From contig CANHQP010000013.1 of the NCBI GenBank assembly GCA_947462925.1, forward strand, positions 1 to 64,000: DNA of 64,000 nucleotides, read 5' to 3'. The notes under the pieces were generated by a model. The model was not told the origin of the DNA. It saw only the letters and a list, made by a program, of their open reading frames with translations, and did no database searches. Every line of letters begins with the position of its first letter. The first letter of the stretch is position 1. This document shows, piece after piece, positions 35,116 to 44,744 of this stretch. The position numbers and the translations under genes are program-made. Source of the stretch: Flavobacteriia bacterium. Lineage in GTDB: Bacteria > Bacteroidota > Bacteroidia > Flavobacteriales_D > Crocinitomicaceae.

Positions 35116-35144
35116 TAAGTGATTCTAACGGATAAAAACACTTA
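35116..35144 (+). repeat. direct repeat copy 2 with inverted ends
   Basis: 29 nt, identical to copy 1 except for one fewer A. It lies 54 nt upstream of the RluA gene's -7 box. The 34885-35226 interval holds no gene; between the copies there is only a small atttgg/ccaaat hairpin. Confidence 0.7.
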
Positions 35145-35197
35145 CTCCAAACAATTCCATCCATCAAACAATAACAACAACTCTAAAACTAAAACCG

Positions 35198-35205
35198 TAT
35201 CTTTG
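35198..35205 (+). promoter_or_regulatory. -7 element of the RluA-family gene
   Basis: TATCTTTG, exact consensus, 21 nt before the ATG at 35227. Confidence 0.55.
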
Positions 35206-35226
35206 CGCTCCAACTCAAGGATTCTA

Positions 35227-36126
35227 ATGAAATTTAAAGAAAAACGTACCGCTGGAAAACCGGCAAAAAAGAAAGATTTGAAGTTTACCGTCAAATCTGC
35301 AACCACTTTGATGCCGTTCATCATGGAATCCTTGCCAGGAAAAAGTAGAAATAATGTCAAATTTTTACTCAAAGAAAAACTGATTGCCGTTGATGGAAAA
35401 GTCGAAACACAATTCAACGCTCCACTGAAAACTGGCCAAATAATGACTATTTTGGCTGAAAAAATAGTTGCTGAAAAACCATTGGTTGGAATTGACATTC
35501 TTTTTGAAGATGCAGCAATCATCGTGGTAAATAAACAAGCTGGTTTACTGACCATGGGTTCTGAAAAAGAGCGAACCAAAACCGCTTATGCCATGTTGAC
35601 AAGACACGTTCAAAAAGCAAATCCAAAGAATAGAATTTTCATCGTTCACCGATTAGACCGCGATACTTCTGGTTTGTTGGTATTTGCAAAAACAGAAAAA
35701 GTCAAGAAAACATTGCAGGAATCTTGGAATGACAATATCATCGAACGCACTTATGTAGCATTGGTTGAAGGCGAAGTTCGAAAAGACAAAGACACCATTA
35801 TATCGTATTTGAAAGAAAGCAAAGCATTGATTGTCCATTCAAGTCAAAACGAAACATACGGTCAAAAAGCAATCACGCACTACGAAGTAATTTCAAGAAA
35901 AAAAGGTACAACACTTTTGAAAGTCAATTTAGAAACTGGAAGAAAAAATCAGATTCGTGTGCACATGCAAGACATCAAGCATCCAATTGTGGGAGATAAA
36001 AAATATGGCGCAAAATTAAATCACATTGGTCGATTGGGTTTACATGCGAAAGTCTTGTCTTTCAAGCATCCAGTATCTGGCGAAATCATGCGATTTGATT
36101 CCAATTTGCCTAAGAAATTTGCTTAA
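35227..36126 (+). CDS. RluA family pseudouridine synthase
   Basis: 299 aa from the ATG at 35227; a 36-residue upstream extension would overlap the promoter and the direct repeat and is low-complexity. A Lys-rich N-terminus precedes an S4-like RNA-binding domain (about 20-80). The catalytic domain has HRLDRDTSGLLVFAKT with the nucleophilic Asp, and later GRKNQIRVHMQDIKHPIVGDKKYG. It isomerises uridine to pseudouridine in rRNA or tRNA; which site is modified cannot be read. It converges with argS. Confidence 0.9.
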   Translation: MKFKEKRTAGKPAKKKDLKFTVKSATTLMPFIMESLPGKSRNNVKFLLKEKLIAVDGKVETQFNAPLKTGQIMTILAEKIVAEKPLVGIDILFEDAAIIVVNKQAGLLTMGSEKERTKTAYAMLTRHVQKANPKNRIFIVHRLDRDTSGLLVFAKTEKVKKTLQESWNDNIIERTYVALVEGEVRKDKDTIISYLKESKALIVHSSQNETYGQKAITHYEVISRKKGTTLLKVNLETGRKNQIRVHMQDIKHPIVGDKKYGAKLNHIGRLGLHAKVLSFKHPVSGEIMRFDSNLPKKFA

Positions 36127-36150
36127 AATCTCTTTTTTATAAAATCTATT

Positions 36151-36184
36151 TCACAAAAAAAGCGAGTAATTAATACCCGCTTTT
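36151..36184 (-). terminator. terminator between rluA-like gene and argS
   Basis: 11-bp stem (36158-36168 with 36174-36184); the plus A/C mismatch becomes U-G on the minus strand, with a U tract there. It mainly serves the arginase-argS unit. Confidence 0.8.
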
Positions 36185-36201
36185 AAAATATTCATGTTGA
36201 A

Positions 36202-38097
36202 TTACATTCTATTTGGAACGTTGATTCCAAGTAAGTTCATTGCATTTTTGATCACCGAACCAACGTTTTGACAAACAATCAATCGTAAATTTTTAACTGC
36301 CAAGTCAGGCTCAATGTTAATCGGAACAGTTTGATAGAAATGATTGAATGCTTTTACCAATTCATAAGTGTAATTTGCAATCAGCGCTGGCGAATACATT
36401 TTTCCTGCTTCGTCAACAACAGCTGGAAATTGCGCCAATACTTTGATGATTTCTTTTTCTTCCGCGCCCAAAGTTGCTTTTGAAAAATCACCAATCTCTC
36501 CTGCTTTGGCTAACAACGATTGAATTCTTGCATGCGCATATTGAATGAAAGGACCGGTATTTCCATTTAATTCGATAGATTCTTCCGGATTGAATAACAT
36601 GCGCTTTTTAGGGTCAACTTTCAAAAGATAGTATTTCAATCCTCCCAAACCGATTAATTTGAAAAGCTCCTCTCTTTCAATTTCTGACATTCCTTCTAAA
36701 TGCCCGCGTTCTTGCGTCATTTCTTTGGCTTTACCTACTACTTCATCGATTAAATCATCAGCATCAACAACCGTTCCTTCTCGAGATTTCATCTTTCCTG
36801 ATGGCAAATCAACCATTCCGTAAGACAAATGGAAACAACTTTCAGCCCAAGAATAGCCCATTTTTTTCAAAATCAAAAATAACACTTTGAAATGGTAATC
36901 TTGTTCATTTCCAACGGTATATACAATTCCTTCTAAGTCAGAATAATCACGAAAACGATCAGTAGCTGTCCCTAAATCTTGGGTCATATAAACAGACGTG
37001 CCATCTGAACGCAACAATAATTTTTCGTCCAAACCGTCAGCTGTCAAATCTATCCAAACTGAACCATCTTCCTTTTTGAATAAAATGCCTTTTTGCAATC
37101 CTTCGATGACCAAATCTTTTCCTAAAATGTAAGTTTCAGATTCGTAATAAAGCTTGTCGAAATTGACGCCCATTTTCTCATACGTCACGTCAAATCCAGT
37201 ATAAACCCAGCTGTTCATTGTTGACCATAGAAGATATGTTTGAGGATCACGCGCTTCCCATTTAACCAACATTTCTTTCACTTCGCGTAAAATTCCTGTT
37301 TGATTTTTGGCTAAATCTTTGATTTTATCATCCAATGCAGCAACAGCTTTTTCGTCCTTTCCTACTTTAGCTTCTTCAAACTTGATGTATTCATTTTTAA
37401 TGGCATCACTGTAATTTGAAAAATCTCCAGCGTCCCATTTTTCGATGATTTCTTTGGCTTCTTTGTTGAAATTCTTGTCAAATTCGACATAGTATTTCCC
37501 TACCAATTTATCGCCTTTTAATCCCGTATTTTCAGGAGTTTCTCTTTCACCTTTTTCATTCAGTGGAGAAAATCGTTCCCAAGCCAACATGCTTTTACAA
37601 ATGTGAATTCCGCGGTCGTTAATTACCTGTGTCTTCACAACTTTGTGACCATTTGCTTTTAAAATTTCGGCAACAGAATAACCTAAAAAGTTATTGCGCA
37701 AGTGTCCTAAATGCAAGGGTTTGTTTGTGTTTGGCGAAGAATACTCAACCATTTTTGTCGCTTTGCTATTCGGCTCTTGGAAACCAAAAGTTGGATTTTG
37801 ATTGATTGTTTCCAATTGATTCAACCAATATTCAGGAGAAAGTGACAAATTTAAAAATCCTTGAACCACATTGAAAGCAGCAATTTCTTTTAAATTGTCT
37901 TTCAAAAAAGCGCCTATTTGATTGGCAGCTTGATCTGGAGAAGTTTTCAATAATTTGGCAAATGGAAAAACTACCAATGTTAAATCACCTTCAAACTCTT
38001 TCCTTGTTTGTTGAAATTGAATTGTTTTTTCTTCGATTTGCTGACCAAAAAGTGTTTCAGAATTGGTAATAATGATTTGTTTTATAAGCTGTTCCAT
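36202..38097 (-). CDS. argS: arginine--tRNA ligase
   Basis: 631 aa, class I synthetase. N-terminal tRNA-binding (Add-1-like) domain (1-105); SPNTNKPLHLGHLRNN carrying the HIGH-type motif at about 118-133; a degenerate KMSKS-equivalent GKMKSREGT at about 438-446; and a C-terminal anticodon-binding helical domain from about 510 with the usual MNLLGI ending. It charges tRNA-Arg. It follows the arginase-family gene by 22 bp on the same strand, so arginine breakdown and arginine charging are probably co-transcribed. Confidence 0.96.
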   Translation of the reverse strand: MEQLIKQIIITNSETLFGQQIEEKTIQFQQTRKEFEGDLTLVVFPFAKLLKTSPDQAANQIGAFLKDNLKEIAAFNVVQGFLNLSLSPEYWLNQLETINQNPTFGFQEPNSKATKMVEYSSPNTNKPLHLGHLRNNFLGYSVAEILKANGHKVVKTQVINDRGIHICKSMLAWERFSPLNEKGERETPENTGLKGDKLVGKYYVEFDKNFNKEAKEIIEKWDAGDFSNYSDAIKNEYIKFEEAKVGKDEKAVAALDDKIKDLAKNQTGILREVKEMLVKWEARDPQTYLLWSTMNSWVYTGFDVTYEKMGVNFDKLYYESETYILGKDLVIEGLQKGILFKKEDGSVWIDLTADGLDEKLLLRSDGTSVYMTQDLGTATDRFRDYSDLEGIVYTVGNEQDYHFKVLFLILKKMGYSWAESCFHLSYGMVDLPSGKMKSREGTVVDADDLIDEVVGKAKEMTQERGHLEGMSEIEREELFKLIGLGGLKYYLLKVDPKKRMLFNPEESIELNGNTGPFIQYAHARIQSLLAKAGEIGDFSKATLGAEEKEIIKVLAQFPAVVDEAGKMYSPALIANYTYELVKAFNHFYQTVPINIEPDLAVKNLRLIVCQNVGSVIKNAMNLLGINVPNRM

Positions 38098-38119
38098 TTG
38101 ATATTATTGGCAATTATTT

Positions 38120-39073
38120 TTAAGATTTTATTTGTTGTACAATGGGTTGTAACAACTCAAAAGCTGTTTCTGCCATCGCATTGATTTTTTCGTCCAGACA
38201 TGGATTTACTTCAACAAATTCAATGCAAACCACTTTTTGGCTTTCAATTAATTCATTGAAAATTTCGGCTACTTGGGAAGGTAATAATCCATTTTTGACC
38301 GGCGTTCCTGTTCCATAGGAAGTAATATCTGGATCCATTGAATCCACGTCAAAAGAAATGTAAATGATGTCGCAATCATTCAATTTTTCCAGGGTTTTTA
38401 CAGCAACTTGTTTGGCTCCTAAATCATTTACTTCTTCTACTTTGAAGTTTTTGATGTTCAATCTCTCCATCAAAGCATCTTCTTGATGTTCAGTATCTCG
38501 AACAGCAATAAAAACCAAATTTTCAGGTGTAATTTTAGGCGCAATTCCATGTAACTCTTTCAACTGATTCCACATGGAGATGGTTTCAGCATCAACATCA
38601 TTTGATTGACAAGGAATATTGTCTTCACTTAGTGCTGTTGAGAGCGGCATTCCGTGGATATTTCCAGAAGGTGTTGTGTAAGGAGAATGTAAATCTCCAT
38701 GCGCATCAATCCAAATTACACCCAATTTTCTATCAGGAAATGATTTTCTAATTCCTGCGATTGTTCCTCCTGCAGAACCATGATCGGCAGCCAAAACAAT
38801 TGGGAATTCGTTGCAATTTACAGAATCAAAAACGGCATTGCTCACATTATTGTAAACATCTAATAGTCCGTCGATTCTTTTGGCAAAACGATAGTTGGTT
38901 GGGTGGTCCAACAAATGATTTTTGTCTTCTAAAAAAGTTACTTTATTGTCTCCAAAAATGGAACTTCCGATTTTTCTCGCCGCAGTGATAATCGCCAATG
39001 GACCTAATGAAGCGCCCCTTGTACCTGCTGTTATCTCTGAGGTATTGATAATGAAATTAATTTCCTTCTGCAT
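38120..39073 (-). CDS. arginase/ureohydrolase family protein
   Basis: 317 aa from the ATG at 39073; an upstream TTG is rejected because it overlaps an exact -7 box. Binuclear manganese ligands are recognisable in AADHGSAGG, IDAHGDLH and SFDVDSMDP, the three arginase signatures, with the first altered from the common GGDHS. It hydrolyses arginine, or a related guanidino compound such as agmatine, giving urea. Co-transcription with argS and the STPSGNIHGMPL-like substrate loop favour arginase, but agmatinase or formimidoylglutamase are not excluded. Confidence 0.87.
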   Translation of the reverse strand: MQKEINFIINTSEITAGTRGASLGPLAIITAARKIGSSIFGDNKVTFLEDKNHLLDHPTNYRFAKRIDGLLDVYNNVSNAVFDSVNCNEFPIVLAADHGSAGGTIAGIRKSFPDRKLGVIWIDAHGDLHSPYTTPSGNIHGMPLSTALSEDNIPCQSNDVDAETISMWNQLKELHGIAPKITPENLVFIAVRDTEHQEDALMERLNIKNFKVEEVNDLGAKQVAVKTLEKLNDCDIIYISFDVDSMDPDITSYGTGTPVKNGLLPSQVAEIFNELIESQKVVCIEFVEVNPCLDEKINAMAETAFELLQPIVQQIKS

Positions 39074-39091
39074 ATAATCGATTGTAGAATA

Positions 39092-39099
39092 CAAATGTA
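39092..39099 (-). promoter_or_regulatory. -7 element of the arginase-argS unit
   Basis: Minus-strand TACATTTG, exact consensus, 18 nt before the ATG at 39073. Confidence 0.55.
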
Positions 39100-39234
39100 C
39101 AATTTATGACGCAGATTAAGAAACCGGAATCCGAACTAAAATCGAATAAAATCAACTTTTATTGATGAAATGAAGCCTAAAAATGGTAACAAAAATAAAA
39201 ATGTGGGTTTTATAAAAACTTGTAATTTAGCGCT

Positions 39235-39882
39235 ATGAAAAAAACATTAATTCTATTTATTTTATTGATTCAATTTGCAGTTTTAGCGCAAAAACAAGCG
39301 CCTTTTCAAGGAAGATTAATTTATCAAATTGAGTTTATCAATCCAATGGATAGCACACAGAATACAATTTCTAAATCAATCGTTTATACAAACGACACTT
39401 TGGTAAGAGTTGAATCTGAAACAGGGCAATTAGGACCCCAAGTTTTGATTAAACATTTGATTTTCCAAAAGTATTATTTGTTGATAAATTACAACGACAC
39501 CAAGTTTGCTATTCAACAACATGTTCCCAAAGATACAATTCCTTCAAAATACACTTTCAAAAATAAATTTGGATCCAAAAAAATCGCTGGAATGAAAGCA
39601 AAAAGGGTTTTGGTTAGTGCAGCTAGTTTTGATAAACCTATTGAAATGTGGTATTTCCCTAAAATTAGCCCTAAATATTTAGATGTTTTGAAAGGAATTC
39701 AAGGTTTACCTGTCGATTATTACCTCCAGCTTGAAGATGGTATTTTGCATTACACCTTGGAGAAGATTGAAATTTCTGAAGTAAACAAAGACCTTTTTGG
39801 AATTCCGTCTGATTTTAAAAAAGTTAGTTTTGATGAATTTTTAGATCTGATGATGCAATCTCAACCTGAGATAAAGGAATAA
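39235..39882 (+). CDS. secreted GLPGLI/DUF4412-like protein
   Basis: 215 aa. Signal peptide (MKKTLILFILLIQFAVLAQ). The mature protein is one beta-rich domain that resembles the DUF4412/GLPGLI group: FQGRLIYQIEFINP at the start, a middle segment KKIAGMKAKRVLVS (the GYKCKKA-type motif of the group), then a MWYFPKISPKY strand and a DYYLQLEDGILHYTLEKIE strand pair. Periplasmic or secreted; function unknown. It lies alone before ftsK. Confidence 0.65.
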   Translation: MKKTLILFILLIQFAVLAQKQAPFQGRLIYQIEFINPMDSTQNTISKSIVYTNDTLVRVESETGQLGPQVLIKHLIFQKYYLLINYNDTKFAIQQHVPKDTIPSKYTFKNKFGSKKIAGMKAKRVLVSAASFDKPIEMWYFPKISPKYLDVLKGIQGLPVDYYLQLEDGILHYTLEKIEISEVNKDLFGIPSDFKKVSFDEFLDLMMQSQPEIKE

Positions 39883-39981
39883 CTTGGGCTAAGCAGCTTT
39901 GAATTTCCATTTTCCGCCTACATTAACACTGCATTGTTTAAACTTGGTTTGAAAGTAAATGAACTTGATTATTTTGATGTT

Positions 39982-39989
39982 TATCTTTG
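39982..39989 (+). promoter_or_regulatory. -7 element of ftsK
   Basis: TATCTTTG, exact consensus, 17 nt before the ATG at 40007. A TTG 14 nt upstream is too close for a standard -33. Confidence 0.55.
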
Positions 39990-40006
39990 TTAAATAGTCT
40001 TTCGAA

Positions 40007-42586
40007 ATGGCACAAGAAAATGTATTTATCCCAAAGGATGAAAAAGCAGAGGAAATAGAAGAAAAAAAGGTTGAAAAAAAAGCTGAAAAAAAGCCTGTAA
40101 GGGAAAAAAAGGCTCCTTTAGATCCGAAGAAAAATCCTTTGGCCTCTCTTTCAAATCGTTTTGATAAAAAACGAACAAAAACCATTGTCGGTGCTTTGTT
40201 ATCGATGGCTGCATGCTATTTTTTTCTAGCTTGTTTGTCTTACCTTTTTACTTGGCAGGCTGATCAAGATCGAGTAATGGATAAATCTTTGTTAGATTTT
40301 CTGTTTGAGGAGAATACCGAGCCTGTAACGAATTGGTTAGGAAAAGTGGGAGCTTGGATTTCTCATTTATTCATTTATCGTTGGTTCGGCATTTCTTCTT
40401 TTGCTTTTTCTTTCGTCATTTTTATCATAGGTTTTAAATGGTTGTTGGCAATACAACTTTTTCCAATCACAAAAACTGCTGTCAATTCGTTGGTTTTGAT
40501 GATTTGGTCTTCACTTTTCTTTGGCTATTTTGCAAGCACTGTCAATTATTTGGGTGGATCCTTTGGCTATCACATTAATAATTGGCTCATGTTTACTTTG
40601 GGTAGTTTTGGGTCTTTGGTATTTATTATAGTGTTGCTGTATGTCGTTTTAGTTGCTTTGTTTAATCCTGATTTTAAAGCTCTTTGGAATAAATATATTT
40701 CTAAGAACTTTTTAGAAAATGAGGGTGAGGAATTAGAAACTGTGCGGGTTAAACCTGAAAATTCAATGGCTGATATCCACATTATCAACCCAATCAAGGA
40801 AGAACAAATCATCGTTGACAAACCATTCGAACCTGTTGTATTTGACGATGAAGACGAGGACGAAGATGATGCAGATAGTGATTTTGAAATCACGATGAAA
40901 ATGCCTGAAACGCCTAAAACTGTTGCTCCAATTGAAGATGATTTTGAAATCAATATTCCTGAGCCAACAAGTGTTTTCTCCGAACCATTAGATGCTGATG
41001 ATTTCACTGTTGTTGCTCCAGAAAATGATGAAATTCTTTCGGACGATGAACAAGATAAACTGCGTAAAGAATACGGAGATTATGATCCAACCTTGGATTT
41101 ATCTGGATACTTATTGCCTTCAATTGATTTATTGAGAGATTGGGGAGGAGGTTCTGTAAATATCAACAAGCAAGAACTTGAGGATAACAAAAATAAAATC
41201 GTTGAAACGCTTTCTCATTATAAAATTGATATTTCAAAAATCAAGGCTACAGTCGGTCCAACGGTAACTTTGTATGAAATTATTCCAGCTCCAGGAGTTA
41301 GGATTTCGAAAATTAAAAATTTGGAAGATGATATCGCTCTAAGCTTGTCAGCATTGGGAATCCGAATCATCGCGCCAATCCCAGGAAAAGGAACTATTGG
41401 TATTGAGGTGCCAAATAGTAATCCTGAAATGGTTTCTATGCGATCATTGATTGCTTCGGAGAAATTTCAGAATTCAGATTACGAATTGCCTGTTGTTATT
41501 GGAAAAACCATCACCAACGAAACGTATACTTTTGACTTAACCAAAATGCCTCACTTGTTGGTAGCTGGTTCTACTGGACAAGGAAAATCTGTTGGTTTGA
41601 ATGCGATTTTAATTTCGATTCTTTACAAAAAACATCCTTCACAAGTCAAATTTGTATTGATTGATCCAAAGAAAGTGGAATTAACACTTTACAGTAGAAT
41701 TGAACGTCATTTCTTGGCAAAATTGCCAGGAGAAGATGATGCGATTATCACTGATACTTCGAAAGTGGTAAACACATTGAATTCGCTTTGTATCGAAATG
41801 GACACACGCTATGAGTTGCTGAAAGACGCCCAAGTTCGTACCATCAAAGAGTACAACGCCAAATTTATTTCTCGCAGATTAAATCCTGAAAATGGGCATC
41901 GATATTTGCCTTACATCGTCGTACTAATTGACGAGTTTGCAGATTTGATTATGACGGCTGGAAAAGAAATTGAACATCCAATTGCCAGAATTGCGCAACT
42001 TGCTCGTGCAATTGGAATTCACTTAATTGTTGCTACCCAAAGACCTTCTGTAAGTGTAATTACGGGGATGATCAAAGCTAATTTCCCTGCGAGAATTGCA
42101 TTTAGAGTGCAATCTGCCATCGATTCAAGAACAATTTTGGATGCTTCTGGAGCCAATCAATTAATTGGTCGTGGAGATATGCTGATATCAACAGGATCAG
42201 AAATGATTCGTTTGCAATGTGGATTTGTCGATACGCCTGAAGTAGATGAAATTTGTGCATTTATCGGAAATCAGCGGGCTTATCCTGAAGCATTGATTCT
42301 TCCTGAATATACTGGCGAAGGCGGTGGAGAAGACAAAGAAATCGATTTGAATGACATCGATCCAATGTTTGCAGATGCAGCAAGAATTGTGGTGACACAT
42401 CAGCAAGGTTCAGCAAGTTTATTGCAACGAAAATTGAAATTGGGTTATAACCGTGCGGGTCGAATTGTTGACCAATTAGAAGGTTATGGAATCATCGGGC
42501 CTTTCCAAGGAAGTAAAGCGAGAGAAGTCATCTATTCTGATATTGAAGCGTTGGAAGAATTTTTGAAGGTGAAGGGAATTTATTAA
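40007..42586 (+). CDS. ftsK: DNA translocase FtsK
   Basis: 859 aa. Basic N-terminus, four or five membrane helices (about 62-225), and a very acidic linker (about 270-345). The motor follows: alpha domain (about 370-490), RecA-like beta domain with Walker A GSTGQGKS near residue 519 and a VLIDEFADL Walker B, and a C-terminal winged-helix gamma domain (about 795-859, SASLLQRKLKLGYNRAGRIVDQLE) that reads KOPS-type polar sequences. It pumps DNA at the septum during chromosome segregation. The HsdR-N gene follows 9 bp later. Confidence 0.96.
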   Translation: MAQENVFIPKDEKAEEIEEKKVEKKAEKKPVREKKAPLDPKKNPLASLSNRFDKKRTKTIVGALLSMAACYFFLACLSYLFTWQADQDRVMDKSLLDFLFEENTEPVTNWLGKVGAWISHLFIYRWFGISSFAFSFVIFIIGFKWLLAIQLFPITKTAVNSLVLMIWSSLFFGYFASTVNYLGGSFGYHINNWLMFTLGSFGSLVFIIVLLYVVLVALFNPDFKALWNKYISKNFLENEGEELETVRVKPENSMADIHIINPIKEEQIIVDKPFEPVVFDDEDEDEDDADSDFEITMKMPETPKTVAPIEDDFEINIPEPTSVFSEPLDADDFTVVAPENDEILSDDEQDKLRKEYGDYDPTLDLSGYLLPSIDLLRDWGGGSVNINKQELEDNKNKIVETLSHYKIDISKIKATVGPTVTLYEIIPAPGVRISKIKNLEDDIALSLSALGIRIIAPIPGKGTIGIEVPNSNPEMVSMRSLIASEKFQNSDYELPVVIGKTITNETYTFDLTKMPHLLVAGSTGQGKSVGLNAILISILYKKHPSQVKFVLIDPKKVELTLYSRIERHFLAKLPGEDDAIITDTSKVVNTLNSLCIEMDTRYELLKDAQVRTIKEYNAKFISRRLNPENGHRYLPYIVVLIDEFADLIMTAGKEIEHPIARIAQLARAIGIHLIVATQRPSVSVITGMIKANFPARIAFRVQSAIDSRTILDASGANQLIGRGDMLISTGSEMIRLQCGFVDTPEVDEICAFIGNQRAYPEALILPEYTGEGGGEDKEIDLNDIDPMFADAARIVVTHQQGSASLLQRKLKLGYNRAGRIVDQLEGYGIIGPFQGSKAREVIYSDIEALEEFLKVKGIY

Positions 42587-42595
42587 TTTCAATTC

Positions 42596-43048
42596 ATGAT
42601 TGTTCCGCTGAATTTACCTCAAGCTAACTTAAAGCTTACAAAGAAAAACGAGCAACTTTTTGTTTGGTGCATTGTTCGCAAGAAAACGTTGATCTTAACA
42701 CCTGAGGAATGGGTTCGTCAGCATGTAATTCATTTTCTAATCAATCAAAAGAATGTTCCTTTGGGACTCATTTCATCAGAATTGGGAATTCAAATACATC
42801 AACTTAATCGCCGCTGTGATGTGGTGATTTTTGGCAAAGACAAAATACCCAAATTATTGGTCGAATGCAAAGCACCAGAAGTGAAATTGAGTCAGAATAC
42901 ATTACAACAAATCGCGCATTATAACGCTACTCTAAATGTCGATTATCTGTGGGTTACCAACGGAATCGAACATGCCTTGTATTTCATTGATAGAAACAAC
43001 AATCAGATTCAAATATTGAATGAATTGCCAGATTTTGAAAATCTGTAA
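42596..43048 (+). CDS. HsdR_N-type (type I restriction enzyme R N-terminal) domain protein
   Basis: 150 aa. It resembles the PD-(D/E)XK-like domain found at the N-terminus of type I restriction R subunits. RRCDVVIFGKDKIPKLLVECKAP (about 77-99) contains the Asp, and Glu-x-Lys in LLVECKAP, of the nuclease motif. A QIAHYNATLNVDYLWVTNG segment follows, the QxxxY-like element. No helicase or methylase genes are nearby, so it is not part of a standard restriction system; it is a stand-alone protein behind ftsK (9 bp). Possible DNA-end or repair nuclease. Convergent with prfC. Confidence 0.85.
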   Translation: MIVPLNLPQANLKLTKKNEQLFVWCIVRKKTLILTPEEWVRQHVIHFLINQKNVPLGLISSELGIQIHQLNRRCDVVIFGKDKIPKLLVECKAPEVKLSQNTLQQIAHYNATLNVDYLWVTNGIEHALYFIDRNNNQIQILNELPDFENL

Positions 43049-43054
43049 AAAAGA

Positions 43055-44644
43055 TTAATCCAACTTAAACTCGGACGTTCTATGGAAGGTTAAATCAGGA
43101 TAATCTTGTTCTGCCATCGTCAACAAGAAAGGCGTTTCAGCTAAGAAAACCCAATTGTCGTCTTTGTCCTTGGCCATGTTTCCTGTTTTCGCGTTCAAGA
43201 ATTTTTTCAATTGTTCGTCATTGTTGGTTGTGATCCAGCAAGCCAAGTGATAATTTCTCGGAACAAATCGACAAGAAGCGCCATATTCGTGCTCTAAACG
43301 GTGCGCAATTACCTCAAATTGCAATTGTCCCACTGTTCCAACGATTTTTCTGTTTCCAGGCTGTTGAACGAACATTTGCGCAACTCCTTCGTCTGTCAAT
43401 TGGCGAATACCTTTTTCCAATTGCTTGGATTTCATTGGATCTAAATTCTCTAATTCTTGGAAAATTTCTGGAGAGAAACTTGGAATTCCTTTGAAAGTGA
43501 ATTTTTCTCCTTCGTTTAATGTGTCGCCAATTTTAAAATTTCCAGTGTCATATAATCCAATTACATCTCCAGGAAAAGCTTCATCGATGACACTTTTGTC
43601 TTGCGCCATGAAAGACGTTGGATTCGGAAATTTAAATTTCTTGCCCAAACGCACATGGTTGTAAAAAGTATTACGCTCAAAACGACCAGAAACGATGCGC
43701 AAGAAAGCAATTCTATCTCTGTGTTTTGGATCTAAATTCGCATGGATTTTAAATACAAATCCCGAAAATTTATCGTCACTCGGTTCAACCATTCTCAAAT
43801 CAGTATCTCTTCCTCGAGGTGAAGGCGAAATGCGAATGAATGTGTCTAGCAATTCTTGAATTCCAAAGTTGTTGACCGCGGAACCAAAAAAGACTGGAGC
43901 AACTTCTCCTGACAAATACTTTTCTTTGTCGAAAGCATCGTAAACGCCGTCAATCATTTCCAAATCTTCCCGCAATTCAGCTGCTGGTTTGTCGCCAATC
44001 AATTCATCAATTGTTGGATCGTTCAAATCTGAAATAGAAACAATTTCCTTTGAAATCTTGGTTTTATTGGCTTGAAAAAGATTTAGATTTTCGTCGTAAA
44101 TATTGTAAACTCCTTTGAAATAATCTCCCATTCCAATAGGCCAAGTCAAGGGACGCACTTTGATGTCTAATTTATCTTCCAGCTCATCCAAAAGTGTGAA
44201 AGCATCTTTCCCGTCGCGGTCCATTTTGTTGACAAAGATAATCACTGGTGTGTTTCTCATGCGACAAACTTCCATCAATTTTTCAGTTTGCGTTTCCACA
44301 CCATTTGCACAGTCAATGACCAAAATAACGCTATCGACCGCTGTCAAGGTTCTGTATGTATCTTCGGCAAAATCCTTGTGACCAGGAGTATCGAGAATGT
44401 TTACTTGTTTTCCGCCATATTCGAACGCCATTACCGAAGTGGCAACTGAGATTCCTCTTTGTTTTTCAATTTCCATGAAATCCGAGGTGGCAGCTTTTTT
44501 AATTTTATTATTTTTAACCGCACCAGCAGTTTGAATTGCACCACCAAAAAGCAGTAACTTTTCAGTCAATGTCGTTTTCCCTGCATCAGGGTGCGCGATA
44601 ATTCCAAACGTTCTTCGTTTTTCAATAGATTCTTGGTACTTCAT
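43055..44644 (-). CDS. prfC: peptide chain release factor 3
   Basis: 529 aa translational GTPase. G1 [15 protein letters not shown] (about 17-31), G2 region with [11 protein letters not shown]3 DTPGHKDF, G4 NKMD; then domain II and the RF3-specific C-terminal domain ([26 protein letters not shown]). It removes RF1/RF2 from the ribosome after termination. Length equals that of E. coli RF3 (529 aa). It is monocistronic with an exact -7 element 27 nt upstream of the start. Confidence 0.96.
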   Translation of the reverse strand: MKYQESIEKRRTFGIIAHPDAGKTTLTEKLLLFGGAIQTAGAVKNNKIKKAATSDFMEIEKQRGISVATSVMAFEYGGKQVNILDTPGHKDFAEDTYRTLTAVDSVILVIDCANGVETQTEKLMEVCRMRNTPVIIFVNKMDRDGKDAFTLLDELEDKLDIKVRPLTWPIGMGDYFKGVYNIYDENLNLFQANKTKISKEIVSISDLNDPTIDELIGDKPAAELREDLEMIDGVYDAFDKEKYLSGEVAPVFFGSAVNNFGIQELLDTFIRISPSPRGRDTDLRMVEPSDDKFSGFVFKIHANLDPKHRDRIAFLRIVSGRFERNTFYNHVRLGKKFKFPNPTSFMAQDKSVIDEAFPGDVIGLYDTGNFKIGDTLNEGEKFTFKGIPSFSPEIFQELENLDPMKSKQLEKGIRQLTDEGVAQMFVQQPGNRKIVGTVGQLQFEVIAHRLEHEYGASCRFVPRNYHLACWITTNNDEQLKKFLNAKTGNMAKDKDDNWVFLAETPFLLTMAEQDYPDLTFHRTSEFKLD

Positions 44645-44671
44645 GAAGTGGTGCTATAATAAAATTGAGTG

Positions 44672-44679
44672 CAAAGATA
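44672..44679 (-). promoter_or_regulatory. -7 element of prfC
   Basis: Minus-strand TATCTTTG, exact consensus, 27 nt before the start codon. Confidence 0.5.
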
Positions 44680-44744
44680 CGAACTTAAGCTGAAACTCGT
44701 ATTTCGAGTACAAGCTAACCATTGAAAAAGAATCTAATTTAGGT

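Noticed and set aside
35119-35226. Upstream extension of the RluA-family protein
   Set aside because: It would start inside the direct repeat and run through an exact -7 promoter element; the ATG at 35227 is better.
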